A DNA stretch of 64,000 bases from an uncultured Pluralibacter sp. (GCF_913775985.1 NZ_CAJYMB010000010.1:1-64000), one strand, 5' to 3'; shown: positions 38,740 through 53,208, numbered from the stretch's first letter. The notes: generated by a model not told the origin, from the sequence alone. Numbers and translations: made by a program.

Positions 38740-40284
38740 TTAATCGAATTTCATCCGCGTGGCTTTCAGGTTCACGACCGCCAGCGCGCCCACCAGCAGG
38801 AAGATCAGCGTGGCAATTGCCGCCGCCAGCCCGAAGTCCTGCCCGCCGCCGCCCTCGAAGGCAATGCGGTAGGTGTAGCTCACCAGCAGGTCGGTATAGC
38901 CCGCCGGGGTGGTGGTACCGAGCCGGTCCGGGCCGCCGTTGGTCAGCAGCTGGATCAGCACGAAGTTGTTAAAGTTAAACGCGAAGCTGGCGATCATCAG
39001 CGGCGTCAGCGGCTTGATCAGCAGCGGCAGCGTTATCTTAAAGAAGTTCTGGAACGGGCCCGCGCCGTCCATCGCCGAGGCTTCATACAGATCCTCGGGG
39101 ATCGCTTTCAGCAGGCCCATACACAGGATCATCATGTACGGATAGCCGAGCCAGGTATTCACAATCACGATCATGGTTCTGGCAGTGGTCGGATCGCTGA
39201 ACCACGCCGGCTTGATGCCGAACAGTGCGCTCAGCATCATGTTGATCTCGCCAAAGCTCTGGTTAAACAGGCCCTTGAAAATCAGGATCGAGATGAACGA
39301 CGGCACGGCGTAGGGCAGGATCAGCAGCACCCGGTAGATGGCCTTGCCGCGCAGGGATTCCCACTGCACCAGGCACGCCAGCACCATTCCCACCGCCACG
39401 GTGAGGATCACCGTCAGTATCGAGAACACCACGGTCCAGACGAAAATCGCCATAAACGGCTTCTGAATACCTTCGTCGGTAAAGACCCGGGTGAAGTTAT
39501 CCACGCCGATGCTGACGGTATAACCCGGACTCAGCCTGTCGCCGGCCCAGCTGCCGTCGGCGTTAATCGACTCATAAAAGCCGACGTGGTTGTTGGCCCG
39601 GTAGGTAACGCGAGTCTGATTGTTGGTTAAATCGCCGCTGTCGGTCAGGGTGTAGAGCGGGCGGGTGCCGGAGAACTGGCGCAGGGAGCTCATCACTACC
39701 TTGCTGTGGTCAGGCAGGCTGGCGGTGAGCTGGCTCAGGGCCTGACGATTCTGGGTAATAACCCGCAGGTTGCCGCGCTCGCCGTCCGGCAGGGCCGCGG
39801 CTTCTTTCAGCACGATTTTTTGCTCGCCGCCGAGGGTAAAGGCGTCGGAGACGTAGTATTTACCGCTGTCGCCGTCGGTCAGCGCCAGCCGCCACTGGCT
39901 GCCCGCCGGATAGAGGCCAAAGCTGTAGGCCTTGCCCGCCTCATAAGAGCGGTCCATCAGCACCTGCTGCGCCCGCTCCTGGGTGAGCTGGTTGGTGCTG
40001 CTGTAGTTGGTGAAGGCGATAGCGATAGTGCAAATCAGCGGGAACAGGACGAACAGCCCCATTCCGGCAAGGCCCGGATAGACGTAGCGCCAGGCGTAGG
40101 TTTTGCGGTTGGCGAAAATGTAGAGGCCAGCAGAGCTTAAAATCAGCGTCATGATGGCAAACAGGTACTCCCCCTGGGCGTACATCAAAATAATAAGATA
40201 GCCGGTCAGCGCGCCCAGCAGTCCGATGATGGACCATGCCAGGGCACTGCTTTGCCACCAGTGACGCTTTTTAACAACATCCAT
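38740..40284 (-). CDS. malF: Maltose ABC transporter permease MalF
   Basis: MalF pairs with MalG in the maltose importer. The 514-residue protein matches E. coli MalF, with eight membrane segments, the large periplasmic P2 domain after segment 3 (about 90-275) that touches MalE, and the coupling loop YEASAMDGAGPFQNFFKITLPL. Second gene of malEFG. Expression is MalT-dependent from the malE promoter. Confidence 0.98.
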   Translation of the reverse strand: MDVVKKRHWWQSSALAWSIIGLLGALTGYLIILMYAQGEYLFAIMTLILSSAGLYIFANRKTYAWRYVYPGLAGMGLFVLFPLICTIAIAFTNYSSTNQLTQERAQQVLMDRSYEAGKAYSFGLYPAGSQWRLALTDGDSGKYYVSDAFTLGGEQKIVLKEAAALPDGERGNLRVITQNRQALSQLTASLPDHSKVVMSSLRQFSGTRPLYTLTDSGDLTNNQTRVTYRANNHVGFYESINADGSWAGDRLSPGYTVSIGVDNFTRVFTDEGIQKPFMAIFVWTVVFSILTVILTVAVGMVLACLVQWESLRGKAIYRVLLILPYAVPSFISILIFKGLFNQSFGEINMMLSALFGIKPAWFSDPTTARTMIVIVNTWLGYPYMMILCMGLLKAIPEDLYEASAMDGAGPFQNFFKITLPLLIKPLTPLMIASFAFNFNNFVLIQLLTNGGPDRLGTTTPAGYTDLLVSYTYRIAFEGGGGQDFGLAAAIATLIFLLVGALAVVNLKATRMKFD

Positions 40285-40327
40285 GGAGAGTTTCCTTAAC
40301 TTACAGCTGCGGCCTGTTTAGTACATT

Positions 40328-40373
40328 CCCCGCCGCCGCGACCCTGCATACAGAAGCAGGGCCGGGAGCGGGG
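40328..40373. repeat. REP-like double stem in the malE-malF gap
   Basis: Outer arms CCCCGC and GCGGGG enclose inner arms CCCTGC and GCAGGG. The E. coli malE-malF gap carries REP elements that protect malE mRNA and allow more MalE than MalF; this structure is in the same place. Confidence 0.7.
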
Positions 40374-40384
40374 AGGTGACAACA

Positions 40385-44433
<4,049 letters not shown>

Positions 44434-44466
44434 TCGTCCGTTAACCCACTGTCATGCCTGAACCAA

Positions 44467-44486
44467 AGAGGGGCGCAAGCCCCTCT
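44467..44486 (+). repeat. Hairpin between lamB and malM
   Basis: AGAGGGGC-GCAA-GCCCCTCT stem-loop, 8 bp, with no T-run. It resembles a leaky terminator or mRNA-protecting element between cistrons of unequal expression. Confidence 0.65.
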
Positions 44487-44545
44487 CCTTCGGCCCAGCG
44501 CGCTATTGCCAGGCTACCGCTGCGCCCCGCTTTGAGGTGATAACA

Positions 44546-45499
44546 ATGAAAATGAATAAAACGCTCGTTGCCCTCTGCCTCTCCGCCGGCCTGATGGCCT
44601 GCGCTCCGGCAGTCAGCTTTGCCGATGTTAACGTGGTGCCGCAGAACACCACGGCCGCCCCGGCCATTCCCGCCGCTGCCCTGCAGCAGCTGGTGTGGAC
44701 GCCGGTGGATCAATCCAAAACCCAGACCACGCCGCTCGCAACCGGCGGGCAGCATCTTAACGTCCCCGGTATTTCCGGGCCGGTGGCCGCCTACAGCGTC
44801 CCGGCCAATATCGGCGAGATAACCCTGACGCTGACCAGCGAAGTGAATAAGCAGGCCAGCGTCTTCGCACCGAACGTGCTGATCCTCGATCAGAACATGA
44901 CGCCGTCCGCCTTCTTCCCCAGCAGCTACTTCCCGTATCAGGAGCCGGGCGTGATGAGCGCCGATCGTCTTGAGGGCGTGATGCGCCTGACCCCGGCGCT
45001 GGGCCAGCAGAAAATTTACGTGCTGGTCTTCACCACCGCCCAGGATCTGCAGAAAACCACCACGCTGCTCGATCCGGCCAAAGCCTACGCCAAAGGCACC
45101 GGCAACGCGGTGCCGGATATTCCTGACCCGATCGCCCGCCACACCACCGACGGCGTGGTGAAGCTGAAAGTGAAAACTAATACCAGTTCCAGCGTGCTGG
45201 TCGGCCCGCTGTTCGGCTCCTCCGGCCCGGCGCCGGTTACCGTCGGCAATACCGCGGCACCGGCCTACAGCGCGCCCGCGGCAGCGCCCGCACCTGTCGC
45301 CGCGCCAGCCCCGGCCTCTGCGCCGGCAAAAGCCGCGCCGGTCCTTAACGACACTGAAACCTACTTCAACCGCGCCATTAAGCAGGCGGTGAAAGAGGGC
45401 AATATTGATAAAGCGCTGAAATTGCTGAACGAAGCCGAGCGCCTCGGCTCGACCTCCGCGCGTTCCACCTTTATCAGCAGTGTAAAAGGCAAGGGGTGA
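44546..45499 (+). CDS. malM: Maltose operon periplasmic protein MalM
   Basis: A 317-residue MalM homologue, exported, of unknown function. The body aligns with E. coli MalM (LQQLVWTPVDQSKTQTTPLATGGQ, FFPSSYFPYQEPGVMSADRLEGVMRL, LVGPLFGSSGPAPV); a longer Ala/Pro-rich linker follows at about 232-265 before the conserved C-terminus. The signal peptide reads SAGLMACAPAVSFA: L16-M17-A18-C19 resembles a lipobox, where E. coli has LLAS, while the usual signal peptidase I site SFA-D is also present. Start ATG at 44546 follows GAGGTG. Confidence 0.95.
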   Translation: MKMNKTLVALCLSAGLMACAPAVSFADVNVVPQNTTAAPAIPAAALQQLVWTPVDQSKTQTTPLATGGQHLNVPGISGPVAAYSVPANIGEITLTLTSEVNKQASVFAPNVLILDQNMTPSAFFPSSYFPYQEPGVMSADRLEGVMRLTPALGQQKIYVLVFTTAQDLQKTTTLLDPAKAYAKGTGNAVPDIPDPIARHTTDGVVKLKVKTNTSSSVLVGPLFGSSGPAPVTVGNTAAPAYSAPAAAPAPVAAPAPASAPAKAAPVLNDTETYFNRAIKQAVKEGNIDKALKLLNEAERLGSTSARSTFISSVKGKG

Positions 45500-45536
45500 T
45501 CGCACCCCGCATTGTTGATGTTTGGCCTTAGCCATT

Positions 45537-45568
45537 AGGCGCGCCCGGGCGGGTGCGCCTTTTTTTGT
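45537..45568 (+). terminator. malK-lamB-malM terminator
   Basis: AGGCGC and GCGCCT arms with GC-rich inner pairing, followed by seven Ts, 40 bases after malM. Confidence 0.88.
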
Positions 45569-45706
45569 GCTGGACGGATTCTGCTACGCCATTTCGCTGA
45601 GTTGTTGCACGGGTGTTGCTACAACGATCGTATATTGCCCTTTACTCCTTTCGCCGCGCCGTTTCTGAGATACAATGCCTTCTGATCAGGTACCGGAGAG
45701 ACAGCC

Positions 45707-46204
45707 ATGCCACACCCCGCGCTGGCGCAGCTGCGCGCGCTACGCTACGACGCAACCCCTCCCCCTCCCGACGCGCGCCAGCTGGACTGGCTGCTGCACG
45801 AGGACTCGATGACCCAACGTTTTGAACAGCAGGGAAAGCGCATCACCGTCACGATGCTGGGTGAATCCTGGGTTGGGCCGGATGACATAACGCTGGAGCA
45901 GCCGCTGCTCGGCCAGGAACCGCGCTACTGGCTGCGGGAAATCCTGCTTTGCGCCGACGGCGAACCGTGGCTGGCCGGGCGAACGGTGGTGCCTGAGTCT
46001 ACACTCAACGGGCCGGAACTGGCCCTGAAGCAGTTGGGCAACACGCCGCTGGGCCGCTACCTGTTCACCGCCTCGTCCCTGACGCGGGATTTTATCGAGG
46101 TGGGAAGATGTGATGAACTGTGGGGGCGCCGCTCGCGCCTGCGCCTGGGCGGCAAGCCGCTGCTGCTGACCGAACTTTTTTTACCTGCATCGCCGCTGTA
46201 CTGA
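45707..46204 (+). CDS. ubiC: Chorismate pyruvate-lyase
   Basis: UbiC cleaves chorismate to 4-hydroxybenzoate and pyruvate, the first step of ubiquinone synthesis. The 165-residue protein equals the E. coli length. The active-site arginine lies in REILLC, with [19 protein letters not shown] and the C-terminal [12 protein letters not shown] conserved. The start ATG follows GGAGAG. It is followed 13 bases later by ubiA. Confidence 0.96.
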   Translation: MPHPALAQLRALRYDATPPPPDARQLDWLLHEDSMTQRFEQQGKRITVTMLGESWVGPDDITLEQPLLGQEPRYWLREILLCADGEPWLAGRTVVPESTLNGPELALKQLGNTPLGRYLFTASSLTRDFIEVGRCDELWGRRSRLRLGGKPLLLTELFLPASPLY

Positions 46205-46217
46205 GAGGAAGGAGAAT

Positions 46218-47087
46218 ATGGAGAGGAGTCTGACGCAGAATAAGCTGCTGGCCTATCACCGCCTGATGCGCACCGACAAGCCTATCGGCGCGCTGCTGCT
46301 GCTGTGGCCCACCCTGTGGGCGCTGTGGGTCGCAACCCCCGGGGTGCCGCCGGTGTGGATTTTAGCGGTGTTTGTGGCGGGGGTGTGGCTGATGCGTGCC
46401 GCCGGCTGCGTGGTTAACGACTACGCGGACCGCAAAATCGACGGCCACGTTAAGCGTACCGCCCGGCGGCCAATGCCCAGTGGCGACGTCAGCGAGAAAG
46501 AGGCCCGCACCCTGTTTGTGGTGCTGGTGGTGCTGTCGTTTCTGCTGGTGCTGACGCTCAACACCATGACCATTGTGCTCTCGGTGGGCGGCCTGGCGCT
46601 GGCGTGGGTCTATCCGTTTATGAAGCGCTACACCCATCTGCCGCAGGTGGTGTTGGGTGCCGCGTTCGGCTGGGCGATCCCGATGGCGTACGCCGCCGTT
46701 AGCCAAACCCTGCCCCTGAGCTGTTGGCTGATGTTCCTCGCCAACATTTGCTGGTCGGTGGTGTACGACACCCAGTATGCGATGGTGGACAGGGACGACG
46801 ATATTAAAATCGGCGTGAAGTCGACGGCCATTCTGTTCGGCCAGTACGACAAGCTGATTATCGGCATTCTGCAGGTGGTGGTGATGGCGCTGATGGCCGC
46901 GGTAGGTGCGCTGAGCGGTCTGGGATGGCCGTACTACGCGGCAATTGCGGTGGCGGGAGGCCTGTTTATCTACCAGCAGCAGCTGATTAAACACCGCGAT
47001 CGCGATGCCTGCTTTAAGGCGTTCCTCAACAATAACTACGTTGGGCTGGCGCTGTTTGTCGGTCTGGCGGTCAGTTTCCTGCGCTAA
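46218..47087 (+). CDS. ubiA: 4-hydroxybenzoate octaprenyltransferase
   Basis: UbiA prenylates 4-hydroxybenzoate in the inner membrane. The 289-residue protein has about nine membrane segments and both aspartate-rich motifs: [14 protein letters not shown] and [17 protein letters not shown], which bind magnesium and the prenyl diphosphate. Start is an ATG behind AGGAAGGAG. Co-transcribed with ubiC. Confidence 0.97.
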   Translation: MERSLTQNKLLAYHRLMRTDKPIGALLLLWPTLWALWVATPGVPPVWILAVFVAGVWLMRAAGCVVNDYADRKIDGHVKRTARRPMPSGDVSEKEARTLFVVLVVLSFLLVLTLNTMTIVLSVGGLALAWVYPFMKRYTHLPQVVLGAAFGWAIPMAYAAVSQTLPLSCWLMFLANICWSVVYDTQYAMVDRDDDIKIGVKSTAILFGQYDKLIIGILQVVVMALMAAVGALSGLGWPYYAAIAVAGGLFIYQQQLIKHRDRDACFKAFLNNNYVGLALFVGLAVSFLR

Positions 47088-47091
47088 AAAA

Positions 47092-47113
47092 AACGCCCGC
47101 CGGGCGTTTTTTG
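47092..47113. terminator. ubiCA terminator
   Basis: AACGCCC-GCC-GGGCGTT stem with As before and six Ts after. It lies between the convergent ubiA and plsB and could act in both directions. Confidence 0.9.
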
Positions 47114-47168
47114 TTTTGGCATCCGGCCTGAACGCGCGTTACCGCGCGGCAGGCCGGGGCAGTTTGCG

Positions 47169-49592
47169 TTACACCGCGTCCTGCGTAGCACTCTCAATCG
47201 TCAGGCGCACGTCGGAGGTGATCAGCTCCGCCAGGATCTGGTACACCTTCATCGTCTCTTCCGGTTCCGCATCTCCGGTATCGCTGATATAGCCCTCGTC
47301 ACGCAGGGTCAGCACCAGCGTACTAAATACCGCTTTATCAAAGAACTCCGGCGCGTTGATACCGTGCAGCACCGACAGGCGCTGGGCCAGCGTGCGGCTC
47401 TCTTTCTCCAGCGTGCTGCGGTTCATGGACGGATTGGCGCTCAGCAGCCAGAAGGTGATGGCGTAGCGCTGCAGCGTTTCCCGGGCGCCGGCGGCCAGCA
47501 GCTGGAGAATGCGCGCGTGGGACGGATTAACGCTTATCGCGTCGTCCGCAATCGAAATCATCTCCTGGCGCTGCATTTCAGCCAGCAGCAGATCGATAAC
47601 CCCCGCCAACTCGGCGCTGTCCCAGCGCAGGAACAGCTCGGCTTTCAGCATCGGATAGAGCATTTCCACATGGGTCACCAGTTCGGCGCGGCTAATCTTG
47701 CGGTGCTGGGTGACAATCGCCGCCAGCAGGGACGGGATCATCAGCATGTGGGTGATGTTGTTGCGGTAGTAGGTCATCAGCACCGCCTGCTCGCGCGGCA
47801 GAACGATAATTTCGCCGATGGTATCCTGCTCCACCTCGAACTTGTTCATCTGCAGCGCGTGATCGATAAGCGCGCTGGCGCTCACTGACGGCGTGGTTGA
47901 ATCCGGCGAGTACGGCACGTTGCGCATCAGCTGCAGATAGCACTCCAGCTGCTGAGTCAGCTGCTCGCGGGTGAGCGAGCGCTGGCGCGAGGCGAGCAGG
48001 GCGGTTACGCACAGGTTCATGGCGTTGGCCGCCCCGGCGTTGTTGATGCGCACCATCAGGTCGGCAGCGATATTATTCACCGTCGGCGTCAGCCAGGCCG
48101 GGCGCGTGGCTTCGATAGGATCGATAGACTCGCGCCACTCCGGAACGTGCTGGTTGAGGTAGGTCATCAGCGGCATCGGTTCGCCGAAGTTAACGTAGCC
48201 CTGGCCGAGATTGCGCAGCTTGCTCAGGCCTTTCAGCATCTGCGGCAGGCTCTCTTTCTCTTTGGTTGCGCCGCGCAGCTCTTTCGCGTAGGTGCCTACT
48301 TCCATTACGTGCTCGTAGCCGATGTAGATCGGCACCAGGGTAATCGGGCGCGAGCCGCCGCGCAGCATCGCCTGAATGGTCATCGACAGGGTGCCGGTTT
48401 TCGGATCCAGCAGGCGGCCGGTGCGCGAGCGTCCACCTTCTACAAAGTATTCCACCGAGTAGCCGCGGTTAAACAGCTCGCCGAGATATTCCCGGAAGAC
48501 GGTGGAGTAGAGCTTGTTGCCCTTAAAGGTGCGGCGAATAAAGAAGGCGCCCAGGCGGCGGAAAATCGGCCCGGCGGGCCAGAAGTTCAGGTTGATGCCG
48601 GCGGCGATGTGCGGCGGCACCAGGCCCTGATGATAGAGCACGTAAGAGAGCAGCAGGTAGTCCATGTGGCTGCGGTGGCAGGGCACGTAAACAATTTCGT
48701 GGCCGTCGTGGGCCAGCTGGCGCACGCGCTCGGCGTTGTGGACGTTAATCCCCTGATACAGCCGGTTCCAGGTAAAACCCAGCACGCGGTCGGTGAGGCG
48801 GATCATCTCGTAGGAGAAGTTCGCCGCAATCTCTTCCATCAGCGCGACCGCATTCTGCTGCGCTTTCTCGTGGGAAATTTTCTTGCTGCGCGCTTCGTCT
48901 TCTACCGCTTTGGCGATAGCCTTCGACGCCAGCAGCTTATTGAACAGATCGTGACGGGCGGGCAGGCGCGGGCCGACCGCGGCCAGGCGCTGGCGGGCAA
49001 AGTGCATGCGCGCCACGCGGGCCAGCTTTTGGGCGATGATTTTATCGGTGCCGTGCTCGGTGGCCATCCGGCGCAGGGAGAGCGACGGCGAGAAGCGGAC
49101 GAAGCTGTCGCGGCCGAGCCAGGTGACGGCGAAGAACTTCTGCACGCCGTTGAGCATCCGCAGCGGCGGATTTTCCTCGCCCTTCTCGCGCCCCGGCGAG
49201 CGGCCAAACATCACCGACACCGGCACCATCTGCACGTCGAGCGACGGGTTGCTGCGGTGCAGATCGAGATAGTCGTGGAACAGCTTGATAGACTCTTCTT
49301 TCGGCGTGTAGTAGGTGAACACGCGCGGCCCGCCGTGGATAAAGACGTAGCGCGGCAGCAGCGTCCCGTCGATTTCCAGCGGTTCAAGCGGATCCGGAAG
49401 ATCGTGCGCCAGGCACTGGGCGCGCAGGGTAAGCAGATCTGCCTTGGAGTGATAGGGGAGCACGTACATGATAGGTCGCGACGTGTCGAGCCCCAGCTCC
49501 TGCGCAGGTTCTGCCGGAATAGACTTGCTTTTCACCAGCAAGCCTAATGGTAAATTCAGTAATTTGTAGTAAATTCTTGGCCAGCCAGACAT
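47169..49592 (-). CDS. plsB: Glycerol-3-phosphate 1-O-acyltransferase
   Basis: PlsB performs the first acylation in phospholipid synthesis at the inner membrane. The 807-residue protein equals E. coli PlsB. Acyltransferase blocks are intact: [15 protein letters not shown] (HxxxxD), [30 protein letters not shown] and [13 protein letters not shown]. Start at [10 protein letters not shown]; an in-frame extension of 44 codons reaches the dgkA side but has no counterpart. Divergent from dgkA, so two phospholipid genes share an upstream region. Confidence 0.97.
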   Translation of the reverse strand: MSGWPRIYYKLLNLPLGLLVKSKSIPAEPAQELGLDTSRPIMYVLPYHSKADLLTLRAQCLAHDLPDPLEPLEIDGTLLPRYVFIHGGPRVFTYYTPKEESIKLFHDYLDLHRSNPSLDVQMVPVSVMFGRSPGREKGEENPPLRMLNGVQKFFAVTWLGRDSFVRFSPSLSLRRMATEHGTDKIIAQKLARVARMHFARQRLAAVGPRLPARHDLFNKLLASKAIAKAVEDEARSKKISHEKAQQNAVALMEEIAANFSYEMIRLTDRVLGFTWNRLYQGINVHNAERVRQLAHDGHEIVYVPCHRSHMDYLLLSYVLYHQGLVPPHIAAGINLNFWPAGPIFRRLGAFFIRRTFKGNKLYSTVFREYLGELFNRGYSVEYFVEGGRSRTGRLLDPKTGTLSMTIQAMLRGGSRPITLVPIYIGYEHVMEVGTYAKELRGATKEKESLPQMLKGLSKLRNLGQGYVNFGEPMPLMTYLNQHVPEWRESIDPIEATRPAWLTPTVNNIAADLMVRINNAGAANAMNLCVTALLASRQRSLTREQLTQQLECYLQLMRNVPYSPDSTTPSVSASALIDHALQMNKFEVEQDTIGEIIVLPREQAVLMTYYRNNITHMLMIPSLLAAIVTQHRKISRAELVTHVEMLYPMLKAELFLRWDSAELAGVIDLLLAEMQRQEMISIADDAISVNPSHARILQLLAAGARETLQRYAITFWLLSANPSMNRSTLEKESRTLAQRLSVLHGINAPEFFDKAVFSTLVLTLRDEGYISDTGDAEPEETMKVYQILAELITSDVRLTIESATQDAV

Positions 49593-49723
49593 AGACGATG
49601 TAAAGCCTCTGGTTAATCGAGCAATTGCGCCGGAAGGATAACAGAAAGAAGAGACGATTTCTGTTGTGCCTCGCCCGGCGCGCAGTAACATATGACGCTT
49701 AATAAACGAAAAGGTTCTTCCCA

Positions 49724-50092
49724 ATGGCCAATGATAACACCGGCTTAACCCGAATCATCAAAGCAGCAGGCTACTCCTGGAAAGGTTTTCACGCCGCGTG
49801 GAAATATGAAGCCGCCTTCCGCCAGGAAACCGCGCTCAGCGTCGTCGCGATTATTGTGGCCTGCTGGCTGGATGTTGACGCCATCTCCCGGGTGCTGATG
49901 ATTGGCTCCATGCTGCTCATCGTGCTAACGGAGATCCTCAACAGCGCCATTGAAGCGGTGGTCGATCGCATCGGCCCGGAGCATCACGAACTCTCAGGAC
50001 GGGCAAAAGATATGGCCTCTGCGGCGGTGCTGCTGGCAATTATTATCGCCGCTTTTACCTGGGCGATGCTGCTGTGGGCGCGCTACCACTGA
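49724..50092 (+). CDS. dgkA: Diacylglycerol kinase
   Basis: DgkA phosphorylates diacylglycerol to phosphatidate, recycling lipid left by osmoregulated glucan synthesis. The 122-residue protein has three membrane helices and the signature [15 protein letters not shown] with the catalytic and metal-binding glutamates, followed by [15 protein letters not shown]. Same length as in E. coli. Confidence 0.97.
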   Translation: MANDNTGLTRIIKAAGYSWKGFHAAWKYEAAFRQETALSVVAIIVACWLDVDAISRVLMIGSMLLIVLTEILNSAIEAVVDRIGPEHHELSGRAKDMASAAVLLAIIIAAFTWAMLLWARYH

Positions 50093-50203
50093 TATTTCCG
50101 CACTTTTTGTGCATGATTTCCCGCGCATCAGGTATCCGTTCGCGCCAGACAGCCACAACTGCCTGGTTTTTTGTGCATTTTGCGGTTCCAAAATCACCAT
50201 TAG

Positions 50204-50240
50204 CTGTATATACTCACAGCATAACTGTATATACACCCAG
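50204..50240 (+). promoter_or_regulatory. Two LexA (SOS) boxes of lexA-dinF
   Basis: CTGTATATACTCACAG at 50204-50219 and CTGTATATACACCCAG at 50225-50240, each matching CTGT-N8-ACAG (the second with one change). The tandem pair 9 bases before lexA is the classic autoregulatory arrangement. Confidence 0.95.
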
Positions 50241-50248
50241 GGGGCGGA

Positions 50249-50857
50249 ATGAAAGCGTTAACGACCAGGCAGCAAGAGGTGTTCGATCTCATCCGGGATC
50301 ACATCGCTCAAACCGGCATGCCACCAACGCGTGCAGAAATTGCGCAGCGCCTGGGGTTTAAGTCCCCGAACGCTGCTGAAGAGCATCTCAAGGCGCTGGC
50401 GCGCAAGGGCGTTATCGAGATTGTTTCCGGCGCTTCCCGCGGCATTCGTCTGCTGGTGGAAGAAGAAGTTGGGCTGCCGCTGATCGGCCGCGTTGCGGCA
50501 GGCGAGCCGCTGCTGGCCCAGCAGCACATCGAAGGGCATTATCAGGTCGCTCCCGACATGTTCAAACCGAGCGCTGATTTCCTGCTGCGGGTTAGCGGGA
50601 TGTCGATGCGCGATATCGGCATTCTCGACGGCGATCTGCTGGCGGTTCACAAAACCCAGGACGTGCGTAACGGCCAGGTGGTGGTGGCGCGCATTGACGA
50701 CGAAGTGACCGTCAAACGCCTGAAAAAGCAGGGCAGCACCGTTGAGCTGCTGCCTGAAAACAGCGACTTTTCCCCTATCGTTGTCGATCTTCGCCAGCAG
50801 AGCTTCTCCATTGAAGGTCTTGCGGTCGGCGTGATCCGCAACGGCAACTGGCAGTAA
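50249..50857 (+). CDS. lexA: SOS repressor LexA
   Basis: LexA represses the SOS genes and cleaves itself when RecA filaments form. The 202-residue protein equals the E. coli length. The winged helix lies at 1-70 ([26 protein letters not shown]), the Ala-Gly cleavage site is in RVAAGEP, the catalytic serine in [10 protein letters not shown] and the catalytic lysine in VTVKRLKK. First gene of lexA-dinF. Confidence 0.98.
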   Translation: MKALTTRQQEVFDLIRDHIAQTGMPPTRAEIAQRLGFKSPNAAEEHLKALARKGVIEIVSGASRGIRLLVEEEVGLPLIGRVAAGEPLLAQQHIEGHYQVAPDMFKPSADFLLRVSGMSMRDIGILDGDLLAVHKTQDVRNGQVVVARIDDEVTVKRLKKQGSTVELLPENSDFSPIVVDLRQQSFSIEGLAVGVIRNGNWQ

Positions 50858-50869
50858 CGCTGCCTGTTT

Positions 50870-50890
50870 ATGGCGCCTCTCCGGCGCCAT
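50870..50890 (+). terminator. lexA-dinF intercistronic hairpin
   Basis: ATGGCGCC-TCTCC-GGCGCCAT, an 8-bp perfect stem followed by a weak T-rich stretch. Likely partial termination that lowers dinF expression. Confidence 0.65.
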
Positions 50891-50930
50891 ATTATTTCTC
50901 CCTGCTTACCGACCCCGGCGATCTCTTCCC

Positions 50931-52250
50931 ATGACTCTGCTCAACGACGCGGATAAAGCCCTGTGGCGCCTCGCGCTGCCGATGATCCTGTCTAATGTCA
51001 CCGTTCCGCTGCTGGGGCTGGTGGATACCGCCGTGATTGGCCATCTCGACAGCGCCGTCTATCTGGGCGGCGTTGCCGTCGGCGCTACCGCCACCAGCTT
51101 CCTGTTTATGCTGCTGCTGTTTCTGCGCATGAGCACCACCGGTCTGACCGCGCAGGCGTTCGGCGCGAAAGATCCCCTCGCTCTCGCCCGGGCGCTGGTG
51201 CAGCCCCTGCTGCTGGCGTTCGGCGCGGGGATAGCTATCGTGCTGCTGCGCGGCCCGCTAATCGAACTCGCGCTTTACGTGGTCGGCGGCAGCGACGCGG
51301 TGCTTGAGCAGGCCCGGCGCTTTCTGGAAATCCGCTGGCTCAGCGCGCCGGCCTCGCTGGCGAACCTGGTGCTGCTCGGCTGGCTGCTCGGCGTGCAGTA
51401 CGCCCGCGCCCCGGTGATCCTGCTGGTGGTGGGCAACGTGCTCAATATTGCCCTCGATCTGTGGCTGGTGATGGGCCTGCAGATGAACGTGCGCGGCGCG
51501 GCGCTGGCGACCATGTGCGCCGAGTACGCCACGCTGCTGGTGGGGCTGCTGATGGTGGCAAAAGTGCTGCGCCTGCGCGGTATCTCTTTCGCGCTGCTGA
51601 AAGATGCCTGGCGCGGCAACCTCCGCCGCCTGCTGGCCCTCAACCGCGACATTATGCTGCGCTCGCTGCTGCTGCAGCTCTGCTTCGGCGCGCTGACGGT
51701 TTACGGCGCCCGGCTCGGCGGCGACATCGTGGCGATCAACGCCGTGCTGATGACAATGCTCACCTTTACCGCCTACGCGCTGGACGGCTTCGCCTATGCG
51801 GTTGAAGCCCACTCTGGTCAGGCCTACGGCGCCCGGGACGGCAGCCAGCTGGCGCGGGTATGGAAAGCGGCCATCCGCCAGTCCGAGCTGGTCGCGCTGG
51901 CGTTTGCGCTGGTCTATGCTTTATGCGGCGAGCGAATTGTGGCGCTGCTGACCTCGCTGCCGGAGCTGCAGCAGCTGGCGGATCGCTATCTGGTCTGGCA
52001 GATGATTTTGCCGGTGGTGGGCGTCTGGTGCTACCTGCTCGACGGCATGTTTATTGGTGCCACCCGGGGGGCTGAAATGCGCAACAGCATGGCAGTGGCG
52101 GCGCTGGGGTTTGGCCTTACGCTGCTGAGCGTGCCGTATCTCGGCAACCACGGATTGTGGCTGGCGCTGGCCGTATTTCTCGCCCTGCGCGGACTGTCGC
52201 TGGCGTGGATCTGGCGTCGGCACTGGCAAAATAACACCTGGTTTTCCTGA
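50931..52250 (+). CDS. dinF: MATE-family efflux protein DinF
   Basis: A 439-residue MATE transporter with 12 predicted membrane helices (ALPMILSNVTVPLLGLVDTAVIGHL at the start; second half begins near RDIMLRSLLLQLCFG). DinF is SOS-induced with lexA and in E. coli protects against oxidative stress and bile salts. The ATG lies 73 bases after lexA, beyond the hairpin. Usual E. coli annotation is slightly longer at the N-terminus. Confidence 0.94.
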   Translation: MTLLNDADKALWRLALPMILSNVTVPLLGLVDTAVIGHLDSAVYLGGVAVGATATSFLFMLLLFLRMSTTGLTAQAFGAKDPLALARALVQPLLLAFGAGIAIVLLRGPLIELALYVVGGSDAVLEQARRFLEIRWLSAPASLANLVLLGWLLGVQYARAPVILLVVGNVLNIALDLWLVMGLQMNVRGAALATMCAEYATLLVGLLMVAKVLRLRGISFALLKDAWRGNLRRLLALNRDIMLRSLLLQLCFGALTVYGARLGGDIVAINAVLMTMLTFTAYALDGFAYAVEAHSGQAYGARDGSQLARVWKAAIRQSELVALAFALVYALCGERIVALLTSLPELQQLADRYLVWQMILPVVGVWCYLLDGMFIGATRGAEMRNSMAVAALGFGLTLLSVPYLGNHGLWLALAVFLALRGLSLAWIWRRHWQNNTWFS

Positions 52251-52403
52251 TCCGCTTTGTTTTAAGCCGCCGATGGTAAAAGATTCTGAGTTTTTCCCGG
52301 TCGGTAAAATCCTTATCTACACTTATTCTCACGTCCAGCATAAAACGATGCTAACGGGACGATAAAAATTCACTCTGTATCACTGAATGACGAGGATTTG
52401 ATC

Positions 52404-52613
52404 ATGAATAAAGACGAAGCCAGCGGCAACTGGAAACAGATCAAAGGTAAAGTGAAAGAGAAATGGGGCAAGCTGACCGATGACGACTTCACGGTAATGG
52501 AAGGGAAACGCGATCAGCTGGTCGGCAAAATCCAGGAACGCTACGGCTACGGTAAAGACCAGGCCGAAAAAGAAGTGAAAGACTGGGAAACCCATAACGA
52601 TTACCGCTGGTAA
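52404..52613 (+). CDS. yjbJ: CsbD-family stress protein YjbJ
   Basis: A 69-residue, very hydrophilic CsbD-family protein nearly identical to E. coli YjbJ (NKDEASGNWKQIKGKVKEKWG, KIQERYGYGKDQAEKEVKDWE). In E. coli it is abundant in stationary phase and under osmotic stress; its action is unknown. The ATG at 52404 follows GAGGA; another in-frame ATG six bases earlier is less well placed. Confidence 0.95.
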   Translation: MNKDEASGNWKQIKGKVKEKWGKLTDDDFTVMEGKRDQLVGKIQERYGYGKDQAEKEVKDWETHNDYRW

Positions 52614-52662
52614 TCCGGTTTCTGACTCATACCCCCAAGAGTACAAGGAAGTAGACCCTGAA

Positions 52663-52685
52663 GGGCGGCGCAAGCCGCCCTTTTT
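52663..52685 (+). terminator. yjbJ terminator
   Basis: GGGCGGC-GCAA-GCCGCCC followed by five Ts. The T-run overlaps the last codon of the convergent zur gene. Confidence 0.92.
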
Positions 52686-53208
52686 AGTGTTTGTGTCCCG
52701 GCTTGCGCTTGATCTGAATGGAGTGATCGTGATCGCAGCACTCCTGGCTGCCGCACGCTTCCACTTCCACGCACTCGGCGCACAGGCCGTGAGCCTCAAT
52801 GACGTTGTGGCGCAGGGCAAAGCCCATCTTCGCCGCCAGGTCGTGCATGATATCTTCCACGCCTTCCGCTCCCTGTTCCTTCACGCTGCCGCAGCGATCG
52901 CAGATAAACATCGCCGAGGTATGCGCTGGCTTGTCGAACAGGTGGCACAGCACGTAGCTGTTGGTGGACTCCACTTTGTGCACGAAACCCTGCTCGAGCA
53001 GGAAATCCAGCGCGCGATAAACGGTAGGCGGTTTAGCCTGCGGCTCGTTAATTTTAAGCAGATCCAGCAGGTCGTAGGCGCTAATCGCCCCTTTTTGCAG
53101 GGTCAGCAGACGCAGTACTTCGAGACGCTGGGGCGTCAGACGTACGTTGCGCTGGGCGCAAAGCCTTTCAGCCTGCGCCAGCATGCTCTGCGAAGTGGTC
53201 TTGTCCAT
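52684..53208 (-). CDS. zur: Zinc uptake regulator Zur
   Basis: Zur is the Fur-family repressor of zinc uptake genes. The 174-residue protein has the winged-helix domain (RLTPQRLEVLRLLTLQ, KPPTVYRALDFLLEQGFVHK) and zinc-binding cysteines in FICDRCG and AECVEVEAC, with a His-rich tail (CCDHDHS ... GHKH). ATG at 53208 follows GAGAG; a GTG six bases upstream is an alternative. Divergent from the cupin gene. Confidence 0.96.
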   Translation of the reverse strand: MDKTTSQSMLAQAERLCAQRNVRLTPQRLEVLRLLTLQKGAISAYDLLDLLKINEPQAKPPTVYRALDFLLEQGFVHKVESTNSYVLCHLFDKPAHTSAMFICDRCGSVKEQGAEGVEDIMHDLAAKMGFALRHNVIEAHGLCAECVEVEACGSQECCDHDHSIQIKRKPGHKH

